Assembly: GCA_014376785.1 (NCBI GenBank)
Contig: JACMQW010000016.1
Coordinates: forward strand, 62,001 to 126,000
Reading direction: 5' to 3'
From: Oligoflexia bacterium
GTDB taxonomy: Bacteria; Bdellovibrionota; UBA1018
Length of the DNA stretch: 64,000 bases
Made by a program: the position numbers and the translations under genes. This document shows positions 39,124 through 47,507 of the stretch, piece by piece. A model generated the notes under the pieces. That model was not told the origin of the DNA. It saw only the letters and a list, made by a program, of their open reading frames with translations, and did not search any database. How positions within the stretch are numbered: position 1 is the first letter of the stretch; every line of letters begins with the position of its first letter.

Positions 39124-41880
39124 ATGCGAAATCCGTCAGACCAACTCGGCCGGTCGTCCTCAGGGATGACCGGAAGTTCTAGCACTTCCATGCGGAAGCT
39201 GCTGATGCCAACGCTTGGCGAAATGGCGGAATCGGACGATGCGTTACGCGAAGAGATTCGATCACTGCTTCCGCCGAAATCCGATACGAAAAAGGCGATG
39301 GCCTCTTTTCTGAAATCGCCTGCTTCTAAATCGCAACCGTCTGAAAATCCGCCTTCTCCTCCTCCGTTTCCACCCACTCCATTTCCACCGAATGCTCCTG
39401 TTTTCTCGCCCCCACCCGCGGCCGTCCCACTCACGCGGGCGCGAAGCCTTCCGGCCGGACTCGTGTCGATCATCCACGCGATGGTTTCTGATTTGGAATC
39501 GCGGCCGACGTGCTTGCTCAGTCTGAATCCTTCTCGGCGTGACGCGATTTCCGCCCATCTGAATCGACTCGCGGGCGGCGCGGGACGTCCGAACTTGCTG
39601 GCATGGTTGCAATCTCAGCGTTCCACCAACGAAAATCAGGCTCTTTTTTCTTTCTTTGAGGAAATAGCGCTCATGACCCTCGGGCAGGCGATTTTACTGA
39701 AGAGGTGGAGTGACCGCGGCCTTCGTCCGTTTCGAGTCGATCACCTCGGAAAACTGAATTTCGAACTCTCGACGGCGCTCCGCCCGCATGTGCCGATCCA
39801 CCGAGAAAGTTTTCACCTCACTCGTCCGAATCTTTACTCCTGGTATTCTCCTCCGGCCCTTTTGCAGGACGAACTTTTCAAAACGCTGCAAGAGATCGAC
39901 TTGAAAGAAGAGTCGCCGGTTTTTTTACTCGACCTCTGCACCGATAGTCGGAGGTTCAGTCCCGATTGGCCCGAACTTCTCGGCTACGATCCGAGATTTT
40001 ACCAAGAAGCATCGAATGAACTCATCCGGTGGACCACTGCGGCTCGGACCTCGTCGGGCCTGCGAAAAATTGCTTTCACCTCTACCCTCCGCCTTGGCCA
40101 AATCACGCATGGAAACACAAACGCCGTGCAGTGGATCGGCTGCGAAGAAAACACATTCGCACTCCTCATCTCAGAAATGGTCGACCTCTGGTGGGGACCG
40201 AAAGGTCCCCCGATTTGGTCGAATGGAAATAGCCTCGACACCCATCCGAAAGAACAGCTCTCGCTCGTTGCCCCTGGATTAAAGCCCGGTGTTCAAGCGC
40301 TGCTCTCCGATATGGAAGCCTGCGATTTCGGTTGGATCGCGGAAGAGCGCTCCGTGAAAGCCAGTCGCATCAAAACGCAGCTCGACGCTCTGCCGTTTTT
40401 TAAAAAACTGCGAGCCGCCGGTACGCACCTCGGCACGCTCCAAGCCTGCGTCGCAATCACCAAGATTCGTCCCGGTGGAAGACTCCTCTGGGTACGCGAG
40501 GAACCTCTCACGCAGGAAGAGGGCGGCGAAGCGCTCTCATTTATCTTAGGACGCGCAAAGCTCATCGCCGAAGTCGATCTCTCCCACGTGGAACATTCGC
40601 TGCCGACTCGGCGTCCGCTTTTTCCGAGGTTTATCTACGTTTTCGAACGTGAATTGAAACACGAAGTGCGTCTCGCGCATCGTCCGGTGCGGTGGCTTGG
40701 CCAAGGCGCGATTAAGTCCCATGTTGAAATTTCACCGTTTCTCGCCGACGTGCTTGCGACGGCTGCGCCTTCTGAGCAACTCGGAATTCCAACGCTTCCG
40801 ACCCGAATGAATTGGAGACTCTCCGCCCAACTCAGCCCTTTTTCACAAAAGGATTGGATGACTCGGTGGCCAGATCCGAGTTCCGCAGAATCCCTCTCGA
40901 ATCTCGAGGCGCTGTCCCGTGGTACCGTCCCGCTCGCAACCCTCGCGACCGTTCGGCCCGTTCACAAAGCTTCGACGGAAGTGAAGAATTCGCTCGACCC
41001 ATCGCTGCCCGCGCTCTTTATCGAATCCCGTCCAGAGTTTCGGCAAGATGGAAAAATCGAAAACCGCCGCCTCTCAGTGAAACCGTTTAGCGAACTCACC
41101 GACGGTTTAGAGCACACGGGATTTGCCCTCCTTCTTCCGAGCGAGTCTTGGATGGATCCGATTCGCTGCTTCTTAGAAAACGAAAAAATCTCGCAGTGGT
41201 TAGAGCACCATGCCGAACGCAAAGGCGATCGGTGGGTGCTTTCTGAATCGCTTTTGAAAATGCTGCCGATCCCGGAAGTCTTTGCGAAAACGATCGTGCG
41301 GGAAGGCCACGTCTCCGAGATTCGCGAATTCGTCGCGCTGCTCGTAAAAGTGCCCGAGCAAATCCGGGTCAGTGCGACGTCGCTCAGTCCCGAACTCCGT
41401 TTCATCGCCATGAGCCGGGCCCTGCGCGAAGTCGACCGCTCTCTCCTGCGCATCAAACCCTACCTCACTTGCGAAGGTCGCATCGAGTGGACAAAGCTCC
41501 TCGAACTTTTCCGCACGGGTGACTCCCTTCCCCTCACTCAGCATTCGCTCGTGCGCATCGTCGGCCAAATCCCGGTGAATAGCCCAATCACGAAACTGGA
41601 TCGTCTGAAAGCACCCCAAAACGGGATGCTGCTCATGACCGAGTCCGGCGCACTCGCGAAAGTTCTATTCGACCACCGCATGCTGGCTGACATGGCGTGG
41701 GACCAAGCAAAAAACCAAGTTCACCCGACTTGGAGCGAACTCGTCCAAACCATTCGCCTTCCGCGGTCTCTCGAAATCGCCGAATCCGCCGCAAGCGACA
41801 TCCTCGCTTCCTCCGTGGACCTCGAACGCAAGCGGTCCTCGCTCCAATCTTGGCTCTCGTCTGGAATTCCTGAACTCTAG
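39124..41880 (+). CDS. Large protein with possible degenerate N6 DNA methylase/TRD
   Basis: 918 residues, no signal. The N-terminus has a Pro-rich linker (PPSPPPFPPTPFPP). The middle resembles N6-adenine DNA methylases: GRLLWVREEPLTQEEGGEALSFILG..AKLIAEVDLS is like the post-motif part of HsdM/type IIG enzymes (GGR...VLP...LIEAVI). The region LLLPSESWMDPIRCFLENEKISQWLEHHAE..DRWVLSESLLKMLPIPEV (in parts) resembles the target-recognition and tail element (LKxLPIP). I cannot see NPPY or the SAM motif I, so a dead or divergent enzyme is likely. Function is inferred and uncertain. Confidence 0.6.
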   Translation: MRNPSDQLGRSSSGMTGSSSTSMRKLLMPTLGEMAESDDALREEIRSLLPPKSDTKKAMASFLKSPASKSQPSENPPSPPPFPPTPFPPNAPVFSPPPAAVPLTRARSLPAGLVSIIHAMVSDLESRPTCLLSLNPSRRDAISAHLNRLAGGAGRPNLLAWLQSQRSTNENQALFSFFEEIALMTLGQAILLKRWSDRGLRPFRVDHLGKLNFELSTALRPHVPIHRESFHLTRPNLYSWYSPPALLQDELFKTLQEIDLKEESPVFLLDLCTDSRRFSPDWPELLGYDPRFYQEASNELIRWTTAARTSSGLRKIAFTSTLRLGQITHGNTNAVQWIGCEENTFALLISEMVDLWWGPKGPPIWSNGNSLDTHPKEQLSLVAPGLKPGVQALLSDMEACDFGWIAEERSVKASRIKTQLDALPFFKKLRAAGTHLGTLQACVAITKIRPGGRLLWVREEPLTQEEGGEALSFILGRAKLIAEVDLSHVEHSLPTRRPLFPRFIYVFERELKHEVRLAHRPVRWLGQGAIKSHVEISPFLADVLATAAPSEQLGIPTLPTRMNWRLSAQLSPFSQKDWMTRWPDPSSAESLSNLEALSRGTVPLATLATVRPVHKASTEVKNSLDPSLPALFIESRPEFRQDGKIENRRLSVKPFSELTDGLEHTGFALLLPSESWMDPIRCFLENEKISQWLEHHAERKGDRWVLSESLLKMLPIPEVFAKTIVREGHVSEIREFVALLVKVPEQIRVSATSLSPELRFIAMSRALREVDRSLLRIKPYLTCEGRIEWTKLLELFRTGDSLPLTQHSLVRIVGQIPVNSPITKLDRLKAPQNGMLLMTESGALAKVLFDHRMLADMAWDQAKNQVHPTWSELVQTIRLPRSLEIAESAASDILASSVDLERKRSSLQSWLSSGIPEL

Positions 41881-41965
41881 TGAGTAGGTGGTCATCCACC
41901 GTAACTGAAAGCGCAGTTACGGTGAATGACCACCTACTGACGTGGGATTGCCTACTCACTAGAGT
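41874..41965. repeat. Nested long inverted repeat
   Basis: Inner arms of 25 bp (41883-41907 and 41914-41938, one mismatch) around a 6-bp loop. Outer arms of 15 bp are perfect (41874-41888 and 41951-41965). The two left arms share AGTAGG, so the structures exclude each other. The outer left arm covers the stop of the 918-residue gene. No T tract follows. Confidence 0.85.
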
Positions 41966-41982
41966 CCGAGTACGCTTAATCC

Positions 41983-42597
41983 ATGGCTTGGTACGAACGT
42001 CACGCATCGGATTTAGAGCGCCTCGAGTTCTCGCGATTGGCTGAACTTTATGCGCTTTTAAAACGGTGGAAAGAGTCGGTGCCCGATCTTTCTTGGAAAC
42101 CGGTGCATGAGTTTGAGGCGAAATTAGCGAATGACACTTTCGAACTCGACGACTTTTTGTACGAAGAGACGGGTGCGGAGATGGTGGCCACCCTAAAGCA
42201 GATTCTGCGCACGCTGCTGATGGATTGGGAAAGTGTTTTTGCGACCCTGCGGGAAAAACGCTCCCCTCTGCTTTCTCGGGCGCTTCGACTGGCCGAGGAA
42301 GAGGCCCTTCGCTATTCTTCGACCCAGTGGAAAGACCGAAGCGACGATCGCTTCCCATCCTTGGGTCCGGTGTTTGCGGCTTACCGAGAAACTCCCTTTT
42401 ACACCCTTTACCGAGACCAGCTCGTCATCATTCGCCAAACCGCATCCGAACTTTTGTTTTTCACTCAGCATCCCGTCTTAGATCTGGAATCAGCGTGGAT
42501 GCGCGGTTTTGTGAGCGCGCTCCGACCCAGCGTGCATGTAGAACCGTATGATTTCGGTGATCGGATGGCGTTTGCTTGGCGGGAGATCCGTGCTTGA
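41983..42597 (+). CDS. Uncharacterised 204-residue protein
   Basis: A mostly helical, acidic protein (WYERHASDLERLEF..., FELDDFLYEETGAEMVATLKQ, EEEALRYSSTQW) without signal or membrane segment. No family recognised. Its stop is overlapped by a TTG start of the next gene (TTGA), so it is probably translationally coupled to the ChaN-like gene. The start at 41983 follows the inverted-repeat region. Confidence 0.65.
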   Translation: MAWYERHASDLERLEFSRLAELYALLKRWKESVPDLSWKPVHEFEAKLANDTFELDDFLYEETGAEMVATLKQILRTLLMDWESVFATLREKRSPLLSRALRLAEEEALRYSSTQWKDRSDDRFPSLGPVFAAYRETPFYTLYRDQLVIIRQTASELLFFTQHPVLDLESAWMRGFVSALRPSVHVEPYDFGDRMAFAWREIRA

Positions 42598-44303
42598 GAC
42601 GGAAATCGCGTTCGCCCCTTTCAAGTGAACAAACGAAACGCGAACTCCAAACCCTCCAACGCTCCATTCACGCGTCGCTCTTGAAAGAGGCGGCTGCGTT
42701 ACTGGGCCGAACGCCGCCCGCGATCCGGGCTTACGAAAAAACCTACCAACAAGAACTCTCAAAACTCGAGCGAAACGTAAAACCCATTTCAGTCGCGAAA
42801 GTCGTGGCACGCGCGGCCGTGTCGGATGTGCTGCTCATGGGCGACTACCACACCTACGGCCAATCGCAGCGCGCCGTGCTTCGACTGCTCCGAGAACTGG
42901 TGAAAAAAATTCCCGCTCGCGAAATGGTTCTCGCGGTCGAGTGCATTTCGTCCCATCATCAGGTCCACCTCGACCAGTGGCTACGCGGACAGATGAGCGA
43001 GGACGCGTTTCTTCGCGCCGTCTCTTACGAAACCACTTGGGGATTTCCGTGGGAAAACTACCGAGGCCTTTTCCATTTCGCCCGGGACCAGGGAATGGAA
43101 ATCGTGGCGTTGAACCGTCCGAAAGAACTTCTCCCGCCGCTTGCGTCGCTGATACCCGGGGCTCGGAAAGCGGGAGACCTCGGAGCACGGGACGAATGGG
43201 CGGCCGGTCTGATCGTGGATGAACAACTTCGTCCGCGTCCGCGAAAAGTCGTGGTCATTTACGGCGAATACCACCTGAGTCCCTCTCACCTGCCGCTTGC
43301 GATTCGCACGGTCGCACGTCGAAATGGAATTCACGATCCTGAACTCCTCGTCCTGCACCAAAACCGCGACGAACTTTTTTGGAAACTCGCAGCGAAAGGT
43401 CTCGAACAAAACGCAAACCTCGTAGCGCTGGAGGGAGCGCACGTTTGCATTTTCTCGGGCACTCCGTGGACGAAACTTCAGTCGCTCGTGAACTGGATTC
43501 GTGGCGACCTCGCCCGGTTCATCGATGAGGACGAAGAGGACGCCGAAGAAGAGTTTCTCCAATGGATGCGCATCTACGGCAGCGGAGTGGCCCGGTTCTT
43601 CCAGATTCCCGACGCCGGGTATTCTTCCTTGGAACTCGCGCGCTGGGAAGACCTTCAAGGCGGACCTCGTTGGTGGCGCAAACTCCTTCGCTCTCAAGAA
43701 AGGTTTTACTTAAGAGAAGACGAGAACTCGGTTTTGGTCTACGTGGCATCTTTCTCGGAAAATGCCGCTGCCGAAGTTGCATCCGTTCACCTTCTTCACC
43801 ACGATAATCCCCGAAAGCGACCCTTTCGGGGAATGGGTGAAGAGGCTCGAGATGATTTCGCTTCTTCCACGCTCGATCACGCGTTTGGGTTTCTCGGATC
43901 TCTGCTCATTAATCCCAGACGGAAATGCGACTTTCCCATCGATCATGAATCACGTTTGAAAGAGCTGCGGAAAAATCCCCGCGACGCGCTTTTTCTGCAT
44001 GAGGCGAAGAGCCGAAAACTGACTTCAGACCTGAGTTCTCCAGTTGGGGGTACCCGCGCCCGTGCGATCACCCAATTGGCGAAAGTGGATCCAGAAGTCA
44101 TTTTTACTACTTCGCGGTTCTTAGGTCACTGGCTCGGTGCAAGGCTTCATGAATCATTGCTCAAGGGGAAGCGCACTCCCTCTGACATTCGACTCTTCTT
44201 CTTTGAGCGACGCCGAGCAGACGCCTGGCTTCGGCTTGAGGAACTGTTTTCTGATTTTTCATCCCGTGCTCCGAAGTCCAGAAGCAAACGCGATTCTCTT
44301 TAA
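42594..44303 (+). CDS. ChaN-like haem-binding domain protein
   Basis: 569 residues. The N-terminal half carries a Cofac_haem_bdg (ChaN) domain: VLLMGDYHTYGQSQRAVL, MVLAVECISSHHQVHLD, WGFPWENYRGLFHFARDQGMEIVALN and VVIYGEYHLSPSHLP. ChaN binds haem in other bacteria, but no signal peptide is present here, so this copy appears cytoplasmic. The C-terminal half is not recognised. TTG start at 42594 with GGCGGGAG nine bases upstream, overlapping the previous stop. The stop is 1 bp from that of the convergent SelO-like gene. Confidence 0.78.
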   Translation: MRRKSRSPLSSEQTKRELQTLQRSIHASLLKEAAALLGRTPPAIRAYEKTYQQELSKLERNVKPISVAKVVARAAVSDVLLMGDYHTYGQSQRAVLRLLRELVKKIPAREMVLAVECISSHHQVHLDQWLRGQMSEDAFLRAVSYETTWGFPWENYRGLFHFARDQGMEIVALNRPKELLPPLASLIPGARKAGDLGARDEWAAGLIVDEQLRPRPRKVVVIYGEYHLSPSHLPLAIRTVARRNGIHDPELLVLHQNRDELFWKLAAKGLEQNANLVALEGAHVCIFSGTPWTKLQSLVNWIRGDLARFIDEDEEDAEEEFLQWMRIYGSGVARFFQIPDAGYSSLELARWEDLQGGPRWWRKLLRSQERFYLREDENSVLVYVASFSENAAAEVASVHLLHHDNPRKRPFRGMGEEARDDFASSTLDHAFGFLGSLLINPRRKCDFPIDHESRLKELRKNPRDALFLHEAKSRKLTSDLSSPVGGTRARAITQLAKVDPEVIFTTSRFLGHWLGARLHESLLKGKRTPSDIRLFFFERRRADAWLRLEELFSDFSSRAPKSRSKRDSL

Positions 44304-44304
44304 T

Positions 44305-46026
44305 CTAAATCTGCCAGTCTCGGATCGCGCGGCTGAAACTTTTCGGATCGATTTGTTTCGGCGTCCGGTACTTCTCTAGCAGAATCTGGAGTTCGCGTTT
44401 TAAATCTGCGTCCGAAACCCCGAGTGGAAGTTTCATCAGTGCGTTTTCCGCGCCGAAATGAATTTCTCCGGCCGTAGGATATTCTTTGAATAAGCTTCGT
44501 AACCTCTCCCCATCGACCGCGGAACCCGAGAAAGCGGTTTCAAAAAGCGAAATCAGGGAACGAAAGTGGTGAGCGGCCGCCAGATCCTTCCCGGGTTCGA
44601 TGAGTCCTTCGAGCTTATTCAAATTCGATGCGTATTCATCTCCCGATACAAAACCGCGCGTGGCCGCCATTTGGGCAATGAAACGCAAAGAGAGGGCAAA
44701 CCTTTCGTTTTCAAATTGCCCCGTCAGCCTGAGCACCGATCCCGCTTCCAGTCGATTCCGGTAAGCGCGGTCAGATGTTCCCAGAATGGCGTCTTGGAGC
44801 ACCGAGAGCTTTCCCGGACCGTCCATGAATATTCTGCCGCCTCCGGACCCTTCCTCATTTCGAAAACTCGATGTCGAACGAAGTGATGCGGGATTCAGCT
44901 TGATCGCTTCATTCACCGCAGCTTGGAGGGCATGGATCTGATCGGCAGAGAGGGAAAATTCACGACCCGAAACCACGGGTTTTAAAAATTCGGCGATAAA
45001 TTTTTTCCACTCGCTATCAGAGAGAAAACTGGTGTTAGAGCGGGCGAATTCGACTGCTTTTCGATACGCGTTTAAAGAAACAGCCTTTCTATCCGCGTCC
45101 CTTTTCGGAAGAAAACTCGGAAAATAATAATCAACCACACTCAAGTGAGTTCCATCGAAATCACTACCCGACGATCCTGCGCAGATCGTGCAGCGGTGGG
45201 TGCCGCTCGTCACCGGATAACCGGGACCGACGTGACCCAGGTCGATGAGTTTTCCATCGATCGTCAGATTTTCCGGATTGAGAGCGCCATGATCGATATT
45301 CCAAAAGACCAGACTCGCCGCAAGCCGAATGCGGTCATCGGTCTCGGGAACCCGGTCGGCCATCGATTCCCGCATCGAAGAAAGATCCCGTACGATTTGG
45401 ATCGGGCGCTGCGCCGGCGCAAACTCGGAAACCGAAGGATGAAATGTTTTCGGAATCAGGATGAGCGCACCATGATCGATCACCGGAATCTGCATTTCCT
45501 GAAAATTTTTCGCCACGATGTACTCGGTGAAACCCCCACCGAAGTTAGAATTTTTATCGACGATGGGCACCAAGCCATTCGTCCGAAAATTACCAATGCT
45601 GAAATTCCCATTACTCCGACTAAAAAAACGATTCGGTCCGGAACCTTTTAGAGAAACCGGTCCGGCCACCAAAAGATCTCGTCCCCCGCCACGTGAAGTC
45701 GCCCCTTCCCGGAGAGATGCCGGAAATTCGGGATTCTTGGGGTAATAAGCATAAGTCGACGCGGAAATTTTTTCGAAGGAAACTTTACTCGTTCCGAGTT
45801 GAGTGAGGAATTCTTCGCTAATCACCGATAGCGACCCGAGTTCCTTTTCACCATCGACGACGATGGCAGCAGGAATTTTAAACGCCACTACGGGACGAAG
45901 GAAAGACGATCGCTCTGTCCACCCTGCCGAACGAAGCGTCCAAGAACATGCGAAATTCGCGTGGGCGAATGGGACCGCGAAAAAAATACAAAAAGCGACG
46001 AGAGGAAAAATGCAGGTCAGGTTCAT
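44305..46026 (-). CDS. Exported SelO-like pseudokinase (possible AMPylase)
   Basis: 573 residues with a signal peptide (MNLTCIFPLVAFCIFFAVPFAHA). The mature region aligns by eye with the SelO (YdiU) fold: SLKGSGPNRFFSR (cf. LQLKGAGPTPFSR), FTEYIVAKNFQEMQIPV (cf. IREYLVSEAMHALGIPT) and WNIDHGALNPENLTIDGKLIDLG (cf. HGVMNTDNMSI..TIDYG). Key residues: Lys127, Glu168, Asn253 and Asp262 are conserved; the Asp before the Asn is Glu252. SelO transfers AMP from ATP to Ser/Thr/Tyr. It overlaps the NtrC-type regulator gene by 4 bp (ATGA). It may equally be a pseudo-enzyme. Confidence 0.66.
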   Translation of the reverse strand: MNLTCIFPLVAFCIFFAVPFAHANFACSWTLRSAGWTERSSFLRPVVAFKIPAAIVVDGEKELGSLSVISEEFLTQLGTSKVSFEKISASTYAYYPKNPEFPASLREGATSRGGGRDLLVAGPVSLKGSGPNRFFSRSNGNFSIGNFRTNGLVPIVDKNSNFGGGFTEYIVAKNFQEMQIPVIDHGALILIPKTFHPSVSEFAPAQRPIQIVRDLSSMRESMADRVPETDDRIRLAASLVFWNIDHGALNPENLTIDGKLIDLGHVGPGYPVTSGTHRCTICAGSSGSDFDGTHLSVVDYYFPSFLPKRDADRKAVSLNAYRKAVEFARSNTSFLSDSEWKKFIAEFLKPVVSGREFSLSADQIHALQAAVNEAIKLNPASLRSTSSFRNEEGSGGGRIFMDGPGKLSVLQDAILGTSDRAYRNRLEAGSVLRLTGQFENERFALSLRFIAQMAATRGFVSGDEYASNLNKLEGLIEPGKDLAAAHHFRSLISLFETAFSGSAVDGERLRSLFKEYPTAGEIHFGAENALMKLPLGVSDADLKRELQILLEKYRTPKQIDPKSFSRAIRDWQI

Positions 46027-47507
46027 TCGATTTCAGCGCCATCTTCTTTGAGTTTCCGGTAAATTGTGCGTGAATTAATTCCGAGTAATTTTGCCGTGAG
46101 GTTTTTATCGCCCTGGGTGAGCTCCAGGGTTCGACGAATCATCATCTCTTCCACTTCCCTGAGCGGCGTACCGACCGGGATGGTGATCGAGTGCGGAGAT
46201 TGTTCGAGGCCGAGGCCCTTGCCCGCGAGTTCAAGCACGTGAGGCGGGAGATCCTTCGCCTGCACGACGGGGCTGGAAGCGAAAATGACCGCGCGTTCGA
46301 TGGCGTTCTGAAGTTCGCGAATGTTTCCGGGCCATGCGTAACGAGAAAGGACTTCGAATGCATCCGGTGCCACCGCTACGACGGATTTACCGTGGCGAGT
46401 AGCCGCTTCATGCACAAAGAGAGAGGTGAAATCAGGAAGGTCTTCTAACCGAGCACGGAGCGCGGGCAGATCGAGCGAAACGACTTCGAGCCGAAACAGA
46501 AGATCTTGTCGAAAACGCCCTTCGGTCACAAGCCGTTTCAAAGGCTGGTGCGTAGCCGAAATCACGCGCACATCGATGCGCTTCGAGGTGGAGGACCCGA
46601 GCCTTCTCACTTCGCTTTCTTGCAGGACGCGCAAGAGTTTCGCCTGGAGGCTGACGGCGAGGTCCCCGATTTCGTCTAAGAAAAGAGTGCCTCCGCTTGC
46701 GGCTTCGAAAAGTCCCATCTTTGCGCCGACGGCTCCCGTGAATGCACCCTTCTCGTAACCGAAGAGTTCACTCTCAAGTAAATTCTCAGGCAAAGCTGCG
46801 CAGTTAATGGCCATAAAAGGGCCTTGCGCACGCGGGGACGTCTCATGGAGCGCTCGTGCAACCTGTTCTTTTCCAGTACCGCTCTCTCCTTGGATCAGCA
46901 CGGTTGCGGTCGTCGTTCCGACTTGCTCCACCCAGGCCCGCAGCCTCTCGGCTTGAAGCGATCGACCGGCGATGCGAGATGCGCCTCGTTTTCCGGCGGC
47001 GTCCGATTTACCGGTGGTGGAAATTTCGGTGCCGGGTTTCGCAGTCGCGCTCGCTGCGCGAACCGCGGAATTTGCTGCGGCAGTGGCATTCGCTTGCATG
47101 CGTTTCATCGATATTTCGACGGCCTCGAGCAACGTCGCGCGCTTGAAAGGCTTCGACAGGAAATCGACCGCGCCGAGTTTCATCGCCCAAACCGCATCTT
47201 CCACGCGGCCATAGGCCGTCATGAGCACCACCGGTATGGTTTTGCCCGCGTGACGAAGAGCCCGTAAAAACTCAAGCCCCGTCATGCGTGGCATCCGCAC
47301 ATCACTGATCACCAGATCGATTCGCGGCGCACCGACGAGTCGGATGCGTTCGATCGCGGCCTGCCCATCCCCTGCCGTCTCGACAGAATAGCCCGCGAAT
47401 TCGAGGATTTTTCGCGTGCTGCCCAGCGATGCCAGATCATCATCGACGAGTAAAATCGACAGGGCATTGCTTCCCGAATGAATAACGTCCCCGGTGTTCG
47501 CGCTCAT
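46023..47507 (-). CDS. Sigma-54-dependent response regulator (NtrC family)
   Basis: 494 residues: a REC domain (about 12-130, phosphoacceptor in ISDVRMPRMTGLEF), an AAA+ domain (about 180-420) with Walker A GESGTGKEQ, the sigma-54-contacting loop GAFTGA and Walker B GTLFLDEIGD, and a C-terminal Fis-type helix-turn-helix (MMIRRTLELTQGDKNLTAKLLGINSRTIYRKL, in parts). It activates sigma-54 promoters when phosphorylated. It overlaps the kinase gene (ATGA) and the SelO-like gene (ATGA), so all three are coupled. A candidate activator for the -24/-12 sites here, though this is not proven. Confidence 0.96.
   Translation of the reverse strand: MSANTGDVIHSGSNALSILLVDDDLASLGSTRKILEFAGYSVETAGDGQAAIERIRLVGAPRIDLVISDVRMPRMTGLEFLRALRHAGKTIPVVLMTAYGRVEDAVWAMKLGAVDFLSKPFKRATLLEAVEISMKRMQANATAAANSAVRAASATAKPGTEISTTGKSDAAGKRGASRIAGRSLQAERLRAWVEQVGTTTATVLIQGESGTGKEQVARALHETSPRAQGPFMAINCAALPENLLESELFGYEKGAFTGAVGAKMGLFEAASGGTLFLDEIGDLAVSLQAKLLRVLQESEVRRLGSSTSKRIDVRVISATHQPLKRLVTEGRFRQDLLFRLEVVSLDLPALRARLEDLPDFTSLFVHEAATRHGKSVVAVAPDAFEVLSRYAWPGNIRELQNAIERAVIFASSPVVQAKDLPPHVLELAGKGLGLEQSPHSITIPVGTPLREVEEMMIRRTLELTQGDKNLTAKLLGINSRTIYRKLKEDGAEIE

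Noticed and set aside
42225-42551. 108-residue plus-strand open frame within 41983-42597
   Set aside because: Out-of-frame shadow; composition is Arg/Pro-rich and there is no RBS.
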